From: Rhodovulum sp.
Lineage (GTDB): Bacteria > Pseudomonadota > Alphaproteobacteria > Rhodobacterales > Rhodobacteraceae
Reading direction: 5' to 3'
Length of the DNA stretch: 64,000 bases
NCBI GenBank assembly: GCA_002706605.1
Contig: PALT01000018.1
Span: 1 to 64,000, forward strand
The first letter of the stretch is position 1, and each line of letters starts with the position of its first letter. The notes under the pieces are model-generated. The model worked only from the letters and a program-made list of their open reading frames with translations, had not been told where the DNA came from and did no database searches. This document shows, piece by piece, positions 8,449-16,604 of this stretch. The position numbers were made by a program, and so were the translations under genes.

Positions 8449-8471
8449 AAAAATTTCCGAATTTTATTTTG

Positions 8472-8497
8472 GGAACCATTCGGCAACCCGCCCCGTT
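8472..8497 (+). promoter_or_regulatory. EcfG-type general stress promoter (plus strand of a divergent pair)
   Basis: GGAAC (8472-8476) and CGTT (8494-8497) are separated by 17 bases, 57 bases before the ATG of the DUF1328 gene. It matches the EcfG consensus and is arranged back to back with the promoter at 8423-8448. Confidence 0.78.
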
Positions 8498-8554
8498 GGT
8501 TTGACATGTTCGCACCCTATGAGGTGCCCCACAAAACCCTTGATGGAGGTTATT

Positions 8555-8728
8555 ATGCTTGGTTGGGCTCTGACGTTTTTGGTCGTCGCCTTGATTGCCG
8601 CAGTGTTTGGTTTTGGTGGCGTTGCCGCCGCATCCGCAGGTATTGCAAAGATCTTGTTCTTTGTGTTCTTGGTTCTGTTTGTGGTCGCCATGTTGGCGAA
8701 TGCACTCAAAGGTAAGCCGCCGGTCTAA
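8555..8728 (+). CDS. DUF1328 small hydrophobic protein
   Basis: 57 residues, almost entirely two membrane helices joined by the glycine-rich turn [15 protein letters not shown], ending in a short basic tail (KGKPPV). This is the DUF1328/YtjA pattern. GGAGG stands at the right distance before the ATG. Such proteins are typically abundant in stationary phase or stress but have no established function. It is transcribed divergently from the DUF883-like gene, from its own GGAAC-N17-CGTT promoter, and is closed by a strong terminator. Confidence 0.88.
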   Translation: MLGWALTFLVVALIAAVFGFGGVAAASAGIAKILFFVFLVLFVVAMLANALKGKPPV

Positions 8729-8746
8729 GGTGTTATAATACCGGAA

Positions 8747-8779
8747 TAAAAAGGGCGGCCCGCGTGGGCCGCCTTTTTC
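8747..8779. terminator. strong bidirectional intrinsic terminator
   Basis: A-rich 5' arm, GC-rich stem GGGCGGCCC/GGGCCGCC with the tetraloop GCGT, and a T5 tail. It sits between the DUF1328 gene (plus) and the ParA-like gene (minus) and can end both transcripts. Confidence 0.88.
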
Positions 8780-8800
8780 GATTCCGGGTGTCTGAGGGCA

Positions 8801-10081
8801 CTAGATGCGATCCCACACCGACAGGATATCCGCGCGGAAATCTGTGTATGCACTGTCAAAACTGCTGCGCGCCGCGCGCCAGACATCACGGGTCAAATCG
8901 CGGTAATCCATCTCGTAGATCGACGGCTGAATAGGTCCCGATTTCTGAACCAAGCGCGTATCCTCAACCGGATGGGGGGTCAGGCGGTCGCCAAAAATCT
9001 CGGCATAGGCGCCGCGCATTTTCTGGTGCGCCTCATCCGCCGGATCAAAGCGGGTCAGCATGAATTTGACCTCGGCAAATTCCTTGGGCAGGGACATTTT
9101 TCCGTCGGGCAAAGGCGCGTCAAACCCGTCCTTGAGACCGCGCAGCGCCTCGGTCAAACGCCCGATGAACCGCGTGGTGGAATCGAATTCGAAATAATTT
9201 GGACCAGACGGCACATAGAGCATATCCGCCGCGAACACCGCGTTCATTGTCTGGTGTCCGATGGCGGGCGGACAGTCGCACAGGATCAGGTCGTATGCCT
9301 CATCATCCAGCGTATCCAGAAACCGCGATAAGGCGGCGAAAAAGCTCCACCTCGGGTTCCAGCGGCGGAACTTGGCAGAGGCGAATTCGCCAAAGGCGGC
9401 GTTGGGCGTGTTGGCGACAATGTCGATTGAGGGCCAGCGCGTCGGTTTGATGAAATCGGGCACCCGCAATTCGCCCATCCCCGTGTCGCGGATTTGCGCC
9501 GGCAGGGTCGGCACGGGCGTCTCTACATCCGTTTCCAACGCCATACGGTCGGTTTCGCGGATCAGATCGCGCGCCAGAATGCCAAGAGGCGTGTAATCCT
9601 CGGTCACCTCGCATTGGCCAAAGGCGCGGGACACGGTCGATTGCGGGTCCATATCCACGATCAGCACACGATACCCGTCCAACGCGGCCGCCTGTGCCAG
9701 ATGCAGGGCCACGGTACTTTTTCCCGCGCCGCCCTCATAGTTGCACAGGGCCACGCGCACCGCCCGTTTGCCAGCAGGTCGCGGCGGCATCAGGGATTGG
9801 CGGTTCACCTTCATCCGGCGGCGCAGTTCGTTGACCTCGGACAGGGTGAACCAGCGCTGCCGCCCGTCTGGTTCGACCTCACCCCCTGGCAGGTCGGGCT
9901 CGGCGGACATGCGTCCGCGAAAGGTGGACTGGTTGATTTTGAAGATAAGCTCGGCGACTTCCCAACTGGAAAACCGGCGCAGGGCCTTGCCCTCGGGCGG
10001 ACAATAGGTGTTCTGCCGGATACAGTTCTGCATCTTTAGCGCGCTAGAGTGCAGCTGCGCCAAATCCTTGTGGTCGAACAA
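8801..10081 (-). CDS. orphan ParA/RepA-like partition ATPase, TTG start
   Basis: 426 residues from a TTG at 10081 that has GGGGAGGGG just upstream; the protein then begins MFDHKDLAQLH, as RepA-type ParA proteins do. An N-terminal MerR/HTH-like region (about 35-90, WFTLSEVNELRRR) precedes an AAA_31 ATPase domain. Its P loop is YEGGAGKST (about 115-123): the catalytic Lys121 is kept, but the signature lysine that defines MinD/ParA proteins is Glu116. Other motifs remain (LIVDMDPQSTVSR, and YDLILCDCPPAIG for Walker B). It resembles plasmid RepA of repABC modules, but no repB/parB, repC or parS-like repeats are adjacent. It may position a cargo other than DNA, or be a chromosomal relic of a plasmid partition gene. 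Confidence 0.85.
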   Translation of the reverse strand: MFDHKDLAQLHSSALKMQNCIRQNTYCPPEGKALRRFSSWEVAELIFKINQSTFRGRMSAEPDLPGGEVEPDGRQRWFTLSEVNELRRRMKVNRQSLMPPRPAGKRAVRVALCNYEGGAGKSTVALHLAQAAALDGYRVLIVDMDPQSTVSRAFGQCEVTEDYTPLGILARDLIRETDRMALETDVETPVPTLPAQIRDTGMGELRVPDFIKPTRWPSIDIVANTPNAAFGEFASAKFRRWNPRWSFFAALSRFLDTLDDEAYDLILCDCPPAIGHQTMNAVFAADMLYVPSGPNYFEFDSTTRFIGRLTEALRGLKDGFDAPLPDGKMSLPKEFAEVKFMLTRFDPADEAHQKMRGAYAEIFGDRLTPHPVEDTRLVQKSGPIQPSIYEMDYRDLTRDVWRAARSSFDSAYTDFRADILSVWDRI

Positions 10082-10337
10082 AACGGCCCCTCCCCGGACG
10101 TTAATTCGGACTTTTACCGAAACTACGTCGAAGCCTGTGCAAAAGCAAAACGAATGCATAGGGCGGTTCACGGATAGGCATAGGGTGGTGCCCCAGCTTA
10201 CCCATGGTAAACGCACAAGAATTACGCAGGTCGCATAATTTTTGCCCGAAGAGAGGCACTATGATGGCCTCGTGCCTTTACACCCCCCCAAAGGGCAGTA
10301 GCACAACAGACGAAACCGCCCATTTCCTAAAGTCCAG

Positions 10338-10931
10338 ATGAAGAACGCAGAAAAGCCCCTTTCCATTGTTGTGGTCGAACCCGACCAAGAACGCGCGATG
10401 TTGATCGTGGACAGCCTAAGCGCGGCTGGCCCGCATGAAATCCACGTCATCGCCGAATTCACCGGACTGGCGCGGGCCGTGACGGCCCATAATCCGGATG
10501 TGGTTCTGGTCGATGTCCTCAGCCCCTCGCGCGATATGATTGAAGAACTGTCGCTGGCCTCGGGTCCGATGGAACGTCCGGTTGCCATGTTCGTGGATCA
10601 AACGGCGGGCGGGATGACCAAGGCCGCGATTGAGGCGGGCGTGTCGGCCTATGTGGTGGATGGCCTGCGTCCCGACCGGATCAAGCCGATTATGGATGCC
10701 GCCATCGCGCGTTTCCACATGTTCCAACGTATGCGCACGGAACTGGAGACGACGAAACAGGCGCTTGAGGAACGCAAGGTCATCGACAAGGCCAAGGGTC
10801 TGTTGATGAAGGCGCGCGGGATCGACGAAGAGGCCGCCTATGCCCTGTTGCGCAAAACCGCGATGGATCAGGGCAAGCGCATGGCCGATGTCGCACAGGC
10901 CCTTGTGACCGCAGCGGGGTTGTTGGGATGA
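10338..10931 (+). CDS. nasT: NasT: ANTAR-domain response regulator/antiterminator
   Basis: 197 residues: an N-terminal receiver-like domain (about 8-125) with the Asp of VVLVDVLSPSRD, and a C-terminal ANTAR RNA-binding domain (about 140-195: KVIDKAKGLLMKARGIDEEA, then YALLRKTAMDQGKRMADVAQ). ANTAR proteins bind tandem hexaloop hairpins in a leader RNA and stop an overlapping terminator from forming. Here such a leader lies before nrtA (12241-12321). It shares ATGA with nasS, as is typical of the NasS-NasT pair, in which NasS sequesters NasT until nitrate or nitrite binds. The Shine-Dalgarno sequence is weak. Confidence 0.93.
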   Translation: MKNAEKPLSIVVVEPDQERAMLIVDSLSAAGPHEIHVIAEFTGLARAVTAHNPDVVLVDVLSPSRDMIEELSLASGPMERPVAMFVDQTAGGMTKAAIEAGVSAYVVDGLRPDRIKPIMDAAIARFHMFQRMRTELETTKQALEERKVIDKAKGLLMKARGIDEEAAYALLRKTAMDQGKRMADVAQALVTAAGLLG

Positions 10932-12106
10932 GAGGCACTGTTCTTCCCGTAGGCTATATGCCGTTGGTCGACGCGGCACCCTTGATCGTCGCACAGGAAA
11001 TGGGGTTCGCCGCCGAAGAGGGCATCGCGCTGGACCTGCAAAAGGCCCCGTCGTGGTCGTCGCTGCGCGATATGCTGGCGTTCGGGCGCGTGGATGCGGC
11101 GCATATGCTGTCGCCGGTGCCGGTTGCAATGGCGATGGGTCTGGGCGGTGTTGCGTCCCAGATTTCCGCCCTGTCCGTTCTGTCGGTGAATGGCAATGTG
11201 ATCGGGGTCAGCAACCGTTTGGCCGACAAGATGCGCGCCGCCGGTGCCACGATTGATTTCAAGGACGCCGCCGCAACCGGTCGCGCCTTGATGGAGGCCG
11301 CGGGCGCGGGGCTGCGCATCGGGGTGCCCTTCCCGTTTTCGATGCATGCCGAATTGCTATATTATTGGCTATCGTCGCTGGGCTATAGCGCGCCGCAGGG
11401 CATCGACATCCGCACTGTGCCGCCGCCCTTGATGGCCGAGGCGTTGGGCGCGGGTGAAATCGACGCGTTCTGCGTGGGTGAGCCATGGGGGTCCATCGCC
11501 GTTGAAAAAGAGCTGGGCGAATTGATCCTGCCCTGTTCGGCGATCTGGGAATTTGCGCCGGAAAAGGTTCTGGCGGTGCGCAACGACTGGGCCAAGGCCG
11601 AGCCGGACCTGACCGCGCGGTTGATCCGTGCGGTGTGGCGCGCGGGCAAATGGCTGGGCGATCCGCAATCGCGGACGACGGCCGCCGAATTGTTGGCGCG
11701 GCCTGAATATGTCGATGTCCCCGCCGAGGTGATCGACCGCGCGCTGACCGGTCGTCTGGTGGTGTCGCCCCGTGGCGAGGAACGTCAGGTCGACCGGTTC
11801 GTAGAATTCCACGCGGGCGCAGCCAGCTTTCCGTGGCGGTCCCAAGCGGCATGGATCGGTCAGCAACTGGCGGCCCGTATGGGCGTCGACCGTGATCAGG
11901 CCATGCAAACCGCCCGCGAGGTGTTCCGCAGCGATCTTTACCGCCGTGCCTTGTCCAATGTGACCGCGGATATCCCCGGCGCATCGGAAAAGGTTGAGGG
12001 TGGAATCGACAACCGACAAGCGGTCGCCTCGCAGGAGGGTAAGCTGTTTCTGGGCCCGGATCAGTTTTTCGATGGCCGCATTTTTGATCCTTACGAAAGT
12101 GCGTGA
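10928..12106 (+). CDS. nasS: NasS: cytoplasmic nitrate/nitrite sensor of the NrtA family
   Basis: 392 residues of the NrtA/CmpA binding-protein fold (GYMPLVDAAPLIVAQEMGF, RVDAAHMLSPVPVAMAMG, GEIDAFCVGEPWGSIAVE). It has no signal peptide, unlike the periplasmic NrtA encoded downstream, so it stays in the cytoplasm. In characterised alphaproteobacteria NasS binds NasT when nitrate and nitrite are absent and releases it when they are present. Translation is coupled to nasT through the ATGA overlap. A 252-base gap holding the leader follows, so nasTS and the structural genes can be transcribed separately. Confidence 0.92.
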   Translation: MRGTVLPVGYMPLVDAAPLIVAQEMGFAAEEGIALDLQKAPSWSSLRDMLAFGRVDAAHMLSPVPVAMAMGLGGVASQISALSVLSVNGNVIGVSNRLADKMRAAGATIDFKDAAATGRALMEAAGAGLRIGVPFPFSMHAELLYYWLSSLGYSAPQGIDIRTVPPPLMAEALGAGEIDAFCVGEPWGSIAVEKELGELILPCSAIWEFAPEKVLAVRNDWAKAEPDLTARLIRAVWRAGKWLGDPQSRTTAAELLARPEYVDVPAEVIDRALTGRLVVSPRGEERQVDRFVEFHAGAASFPWRSQAAWIGQQLAARMGVDRDQAMQTAREVFRSDLYRRALSNVTADIPGASEKVEGGIDNRQAVASQEGKLFLGPDQFFDGRIFDPYESA

Positions 12107-12116
12107 TTAATTTTTG

Positions 12117-12130
12117 TGCACCTTTGTGCA
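12117..12130. promoter_or_regulatory. palindrome TGCAC-N4-GTGCA, candidate operator
   Basis: A perfect 5+4+5 inverted repeat follows nasS and lies upstream of the nrtA leader. The half sites resemble those of NtrC (TGCAC...GTGCA), but the usual NtrC spacing is longer, so NtrC binding is only a possibility. It lies in the region where the promoter of the nitrate structural operon must be. Confidence 0.35.
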
Positions 12131-12240
12131 TGCGCAGAAAAATCGCATCGGAAATAGCGGTTCAGATATTGAACGGAACCGACCGATTCCGGCAAAAATA
12201 AGACACGACATCGCAATGGCGCGTTCGTCGTAACGGATTT

Positions 12241-12321
12241 TCCCAGAGAATTGGGATTTTGAGCACAGCCGCTCGACCCCCTGCAACCTCCCGCAGGGCG
12301 TCAGCAGCTGTGTTTTTTTTT
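12241..12321 (+). promoter_or_regulatory. ANTAR-type antitermination leader with intrinsic terminator
   Basis: Three mutually placed RNA elements are visible. A hairpin TCCCA/TGGGA (12241-12256) comes first. Next is the hairpin TTGAGC/GCTCGA (12259-12276) with hexaloop ACAGCC, having A at position 1 and G at position 4 as ANTAR targets require. Last is an intrinsic terminator: arms 12264-12273 and 12303-12312, an inner stem CCCTGC/GCAGGG, then nine T residues (12313-12321). The hexaloop hairpin uses the bases of the terminator's 5' arm, so the two exclude each other. NasT, encoded upstream, is the expected ligand and would permit transcription into nrtA when nitrate is present. Confidence 0.82.
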
Positions 12322-12358
12322 GTTCGGACGACCGGACGCAGGACAGAGGAAGACGGGA

Positions 12359-13726
12359 ATGAAAAAACTAGTCATGGCACTGGCCGCGACGACCGCCCTG
12401 GGTGGGCAGGTAATGGCCGAGCCGCTTGATCTTGAAAAAGACGAGCTGACCTTCGGCTTTATCAAACTGACCGACATGGCACCGCTGGCTGTGGCCTATG
12501 AACAGGGCTACTTCCTTGACGAAGGTCTGTTTGTCACGCTGGAAGCCCAAGCGAACTGGAAAGTTCTGCTGGACGGTGTGATCGACGGCAAACTGGACGG
12601 CGCGCACATGCTGGCCGGTCAGCCTCTGGCCGCGACCATCGGTTACGGCACCGAAGCGCACATCATCACCCCGTTCTCGATGGACCTGAACGGCAACGGC
12701 ATCACCGTTTCGAACGAAGTTTGGGACCTGATGAAGCCGAACATCCCCACGATGGAAGATGGCCGCCCGCAGCACCCGATCTCGGCTGAGGCTCTGGCAC
12801 CCGTCGTTGAGCAGTACAACAACGAAGGCAAGCCCTTTAACATGGGCATGGTTTTCCCCGTTTCGACCCACAACTACGAACTGCGCTACTGGTTGGCTGC
12901 AGGTGGTCTGCACCCGGGTTACTACAGCCCCGAGAACGTGAGCGGCCAGATCGGCGCAGACGTGTTCCTGTCGGTGACCCCGCCGCCGCAGATGCCCGCA
13001 ACGCTTGAGGCTGGCACCATCTACGGGTACTGCGTGGGTGAGCCTTGGAACCAGCAGGCTGTGTTCAAGGGCATCGGCGTTCCGGTCATCACCGACTATG
13101 AACTGTGGAAAAACAACCCCGAGAAAGTCTTTGGCATCAACGCCGACTTTGCCGAGCAGAACCCCAACACGACCAAAGCCATCACCAAGGCTCTGATCCG
13201 TGCTGCGATGTGGCTGGACGAGAACGACAACGCCAACCGTCCCGAGGCTGTGGAAATCCTGAGCCGTCCGGAATACGTGGGTGCCGACTATGAGGTGATT
13301 GCCGCCTCGATGACCGGTACGTTCGAATACGAAAAAGGCGACAAGCGCGAAGTGCCCGACTTTAACGTGTTCTTCCGTTACAACGCGACCTACCCGTACT
13401 ACTCGGACGCTATTTGGTACCTGACGCAGATGCGCCGCTGGGGCCAGATCGCCGAGCCCAAGTCGGACGAATGGTACCACGAGACCGCAGCAAGCGTTTA
13501 CCGTCCTGACATCTACCTCGAGGCCGCAAAGCTGCTGGTCGAAGAAGGTCGGGCAAACGAAGCTGACTTCCCCTGGGACAGCGATGGCTACAAAGCACCG
13601 ACCCCTGCTGAAGATATCATCGACGGCATCGCATACGACGGTCGTGCACCCAACGCCTACCTCGAAAGCCTGCCGATCGGCCTGAAAGGCTCGCAGATCG
13701 TAGAAGGCACCGAAGTTAAGGGATAA
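12359..13726 (+). CDS. nrtA: NrtA: periplasmic nitrate-binding protein
   Basis: 455 residues with a Sec signal peptide ([20 protein letters not shown], cleaved before EPLDL) and the NrtA/CmpA fold ([51 protein letters not shown]). There is no lipobox cysteine, so it is a free periplasmic protein, unlike cyanobacterial NrtA. AGAGGAAG precedes the ATG at 12359; the open frame extends to 12320 but that part overlaps the terminator. Codon use is unusually biased (CTG, GAA, AAC, GGT/GGC), as expected for an abundant binding protein. It captures nitrate for NrtB and NrtCD and is regulated by the leader upstream. Confidence 0.94.
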   Translation: MKKLVMALAATTALGGQVMAEPLDLEKDELTFGFIKLTDMAPLAVAYEQGYFLDEGLFVTLEAQANWKVLLDGVIDGKLDGAHMLAGQPLAATIGYGTEAHIITPFSMDLNGNGITVSNEVWDLMKPNIPTMEDGRPQHPISAEALAPVVEQYNNEGKPFNMGMVFPVSTHNYELRYWLAAGGLHPGYYSPENVSGQIGADVFLSVTPPPQMPATLEAGTIYGYCVGEPWNQQAVFKGIGVPVITDYELWKNNPEKVFGINADFAEQNPNTTKAITKALIRAAMWLDENDNANRPEAVEILSRPEYVGADYEVIAASMTGTFEYEKGDKREVPDFNVFFRYNATYPYYSDAIWYLTQMRRWGQIAEPKSDEWYHETAASVYRPDIYLEAAKLLVEEGRANEADFPWDSDGYKAPTPAEDIIDGIAYDGRAPNAYLESLPIGLKGSQIVEGTEVKG

Positions 13727-13741
13727 CTCCCCAACTGCCGT

Positions 13742-13769
13742 CCCTGCCCTGTTCCTGATGGGGGCAGGG
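13742..13769 (+). terminator. intercistronic hairpin between nrtA and nrtB
   Basis: An 8-base-pair stem CCCTGCCC/GGGCAGGG with a 12-base loop begins 15 bases after the nrtA stop. There is no good U run, so it more likely protects the nrtA message or causes partial termination, giving more binding protein than permease. Confidence 0.55.
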
Positions 13770-13831
13770 GCGGTCCTTTCCCCCGAATTTTCAAACATGC
13801 ACCAGACGACGACCGGCCCGGAGACACCACA

Positions 13832-14911
13832 ATGACCGCCATCGACCCCGACAGCCTGAGCGCCGACGCGGCCAAAGAGGCCCGCCGCGCGAAACTATTC
13901 ACCCGCATCAACAAGGCAGACGCTTGGTTCCAAGTGCTTGGCCTAAGCTGGATGACGCCGGTTCTAAAGGCCGCCGCAGGGGACAACCCGCAGGCACAGG
14001 CCAAGGAAATCTGGCGCCTGCTGGGTGTGCCGTTGCTTGCGATTGCCGCGTTCCTGCTGCTGTGGGGCACGCTGGCCCCCAAGGTGCAAACTTCGCTGGG
14101 TGCTGTGCCCGGACCCGCGCAGGTCTGGACCGAAGTCGTCAACCTGCATGAAGATGCGCAGGCCAAGGCCGAAAAGCGCGCCGCCTTTGATGCGCAGGTT
14201 GCCAAGCTGAACGAGCGCCTGATCGCGCAGGGTAAAGAGCCCAAACAACGTGCCTATACCGGTGCGCCGACCTATTACCAACAGATCTGGACCTCGATCC
14301 AAACCGTGTTCTTTGGCTTTATGCTGGCGACGGTTGTTGCGGTGCCGCTGGGCATTCTGGCCGGTCTGTCGCCGACCGCAAACGCCGGTCTGAACCCGCT
14401 GATCCAGATTTTCAAACCCGTGTCGCCGCTGGCGTGGTTGCCGATCGTGACGATGATCGTGTCGGCCCTTGCCGCGACCGAAGGCGGGCTGTTCCCCAAA
14501 AGCTTTATCATCTCGGCCGTGACCGTGACCCTGTGTTCGCTGTGGCCAACCCTGATCAACACCTCGCTGGGTGTGGCAAGCATCGACAAGGATCTGGTGA
14601 ACGTTTCCAAAGTTCTGAAAATGAACACCTACAACAAGATCACCAAGCTGGTCCTGCCCTCCGCGCTGCCGCTGATCTTTACCGGTCTGCGTCTGTCGCT
14701 GGGTGTGGGCTGGATGGTTCTGATCGCTGCCGAGATGCTGGCACAGAACCCGGGTCTGGGCAAATTCGTCTGGGATGAATTCCAGAACGGCTCGTCCAGC
14801 TCGCTGGCCAAGATCATGGTGGCTGTGTTCACGATCGGTATCATCGGCTTCTTGCTGGACCGTGTCATGTACGCCCTGCAGTCGCTGTTCACCTTCTCGA
14901 ATAACCGGTGA
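13832..14911 (+). CDS. nrtB: NrtB: nitrate ABC transporter permease
   Basis: 359 residues of the BPD_transp_1 family. After a cytoplasmic N-terminus (about 1-60) there is a first helix (about 66-85), a long insertion of about 80 residues rich in Lys, Ala and Glu (KAEKRAAFDAQVAKLNERL) that looks like a soluble or coiled segment, and then the permease core from about residue 155. The coupling loop carries the family motif (AAEMLAQNPGLGKFVWDE). It forms the membrane channel for nitrate with the double ATPase encoded next. The stop overlaps a GTG that could also start the ATPase gene. Confidence 0.92.
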   Translation: MTAIDPDSLSADAAKEARRAKLFTRINKADAWFQVLGLSWMTPVLKAAAGDNPQAQAKEIWRLLGVPLLAIAAFLLLWGTLAPKVQTSLGAVPGPAQVWTEVVNLHEDAQAKAEKRAAFDAQVAKLNERLIAQGKEPKQRAYTGAPTYYQQIWTSIQTVFFGFMLATVVAVPLGILAGLSPTANAGLNPLIQIFKPVSPLAWLPIVTMIVSALAATEGGLFPKSFIISAVTVTLCSLWPTLINTSLGVASIDKDLVNVSKVLKMNTYNKITKLVLPSALPLIFTGLRLSLGVGWMVLIAAEMLAQNPGLGKFVWDEFQNGSSSSLAKIMVAVFTIGIIGFLLDRVMYALQSLFTFSNNR

Positions 14912-14916
14912 TCGGC

Positions 14917-16599
14917 ATGGGTATCCTGACATTCGAAAACGTCCACAAATCCTTTGGCCAAGGCACGAACGCCAACCACGTTCTGAAGGACATCAACCTC
15001 GACGTCCAAGAAGGTGAGTTTCTGGTCCTGCTGGGGTTCTCGGGGACGGGTAAAACCACCCTGATCAACCTGATGGCCGGTCTGGAACAGCCCACCAAAG
15101 GCAGCGTGACGTTCAAGGGCAAACCGATCGACGGCCCCGGTCCGGAACGCGGCGTGATCTTTCAGAACTACTCGCTAATGCCGTGGCTGACGGTGAACGG
15201 TAACGTGGGTCTGGCCGTGGACACGATCTTTCCGAACCTGTCCAAGTCCGAGCGTGAAGAAAAGATCAACCACTACGTCAAAATGGTTGGTCTCGGCCAC
15301 GCCACCACGCGTCGCCCCGCCGAATTGTCCGGCGGTATGCGTCAGCGTGTGAACGTTGCCCGCGCCTTGGCAATGTCGCCCGAGGTTCTGTTGCTGGACG
15401 AACCTCTGTCGGCGCTGGACGCTCTGACCCGCGCGAACCTCGCGGATGAGATCGAACATATCTGGGAAGCGGACAAAAAGACCTGTGTGCTGATCACCAA
15501 CGACGTGGATGAGGCGATCATCCTTGCCGACCGTATCATCGCGCTGAACCCTGACGGGACGCTGGGCGAAGAGTTCAAGGTCGACATCCCGCGTCCCCGT
15601 GACCGCACCGCGATGAACAACGACGAGACGTTCAAGATGCTGCGCCGCGATGTGACCAGCTATCTGATGGATGTGGGGATTGAGGCCAAGTCCGAAGGCA
15701 CCCGTATCCTGCCCGACGTGACCCCGATCCACGGTGTGCCGGCAGCGGTCAAAGAGGCGCAGGAAGGTCTGATCGAAGAACGCTTCCTCGACTTCTCGCA
15801 GCTGCACAAGATCTATCCGACGCCCAAGGGTCCGTTGACCGTGGTCGAGGATTTTGACCTCAAGATCAACCGCGGCGAATTCATCAGTCTGATCGGCCAC
15901 TCGGGCTGTGGTAAATCCACGGTTCTGACCATGGCCGCCGGTCTGAACGGCATTTCCAAGGGCGCGATCAAACTGGACGGTCGCCACGTTGAGGGCGCTG
16001 ATCCCGAACGTGCGGTTGTGTTCCAGTCGCCCAACCTGTTCCCGTGGCTGACCGCGCGTGAAAACTGTGCGATCGGTGTGGACAAGGTCTATCCCAAGGC
16101 CAGCCAGGCCGAGCGTCAGGACGTCGTCGAATACTATCTGGAACGTGTGGGTCTGGCCGATGCGATGGACCGCTCGACCGCCGATATGTCCAACGGTATG
16201 CGCCAGCGTGTGGGCATCGCCCGTGCGTTCGCCCTGTCGCCGAAACTGTTGCTGCTGGATGAACCGTTCGGGATGCTGGACAGCCTGACCCGTTGGGAAC
16301 TCCAAGAGGTTCTGATGGAGGTCTGGGACCGCACCAAGGTGACCGCGATCTGTGTGACCCACGACGTGGATGAGGCGATCCTGTTGGCCGACCGCGTGGT
16401 CATGATGACCAACGGCCCGCAGGCCACCATCGGTAAAATCACCGACGTCAAACTGCCGCGCCCGCGCACGCGCAAGGCGCTGCTCGAACATCCTGATTAC
16501 TATTCCTATCGCCAAGAAGTGCTCGATTTCCTTGAGGAATACGAACACGGCGCAAAACCCAAGCCAAAAACGGCAGCAAAAGCCATAGCAGCGGAGTAA
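14917..16599 (+). CDS. nrtCD: NrtCD: fused double ATPase of the nitrate ABC transporter
   Basis: 560 residues holding two complete ABC domains (about 1-230 and 285-540) in one chain, where cyanobacteria use separate NrtC and NrtD. Domain 1: Walker A GFSGTGKTT, signature LSGGMRQR, Walker B VLLLDEPLSALD, and at the H-loop TNDVDEA, with Asn195 in place of His. Domain 2: Walker A GHSGCGKST, signature MSNGMRQR (Asn426 for the first Gly), Walker B LLLLDEPFGMLD, and H-loop His482 in VTHDVDEA. In a head-to-tail pair the altered H-loop and altered signature meet in the same site, so one site should be degenerate. There is no NrtA-like C-terminal domain. The start is ATG 14917 or GTG 14908. Confidence 0.9.
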   Translation: MGILTFENVHKSFGQGTNANHVLKDINLDVQEGEFLVLLGFSGTGKTTLINLMAGLEQPTKGSVTFKGKPIDGPGPERGVIFQNYSLMPWLTVNGNVGLAVDTIFPNLSKSEREEKINHYVKMVGLGHATTRRPAELSGGMRQRVNVARALAMSPEVLLLDEPLSALDALTRANLADEIEHIWEADKKTCVLITNDVDEAIILADRIIALNPDGTLGEEFKVDIPRPRDRTAMNNDETFKMLRRDVTSYLMDVGIEAKSEGTRILPDVTPIHGVPAAVKEAQEGLIEERFLDFSQLHKIYPTPKGPLTVVEDFDLKINRGEFISLIGHSGCGKSTVLTMAAGLNGISKGAIKLDGRHVEGADPERAVVFQSPNLFPWLTARENCAIGVDKVYPKASQAERQDVVEYYLERVGLADAMDRSTADMSNGMRQRVGIARAFALSPKLLLLDEPFGMLDSLTRWELQEVLMEVWDRTKVTAICVTHDVDEAILLADRVVMMTNGPQATIGKITDVKLPRPRTRKALLEHPDYYSYRQEVLDFLEEYEHGAKPKPKTAAKAIAAE

Positions 16600-16604
16600 G
16601 AGTA

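Noticed and set aside
8801-10081. Plasmid origin (repABC) or integrated plasmid
   Set aside because: Only a RepA-like gene is present; repB, repC, parS-like palindromes and a counter-transcribed RNA are missing, and surrounding genes are chromosomal in type.
12117-12130. NtrC binding site before the nitrate operon
   Set aside because: The half sites fit, but the spacing is shorter than in known NtrC sites and no sigma-54 promoter (GG-N10-GC) could be placed with it; kept only as a generic palindrome.
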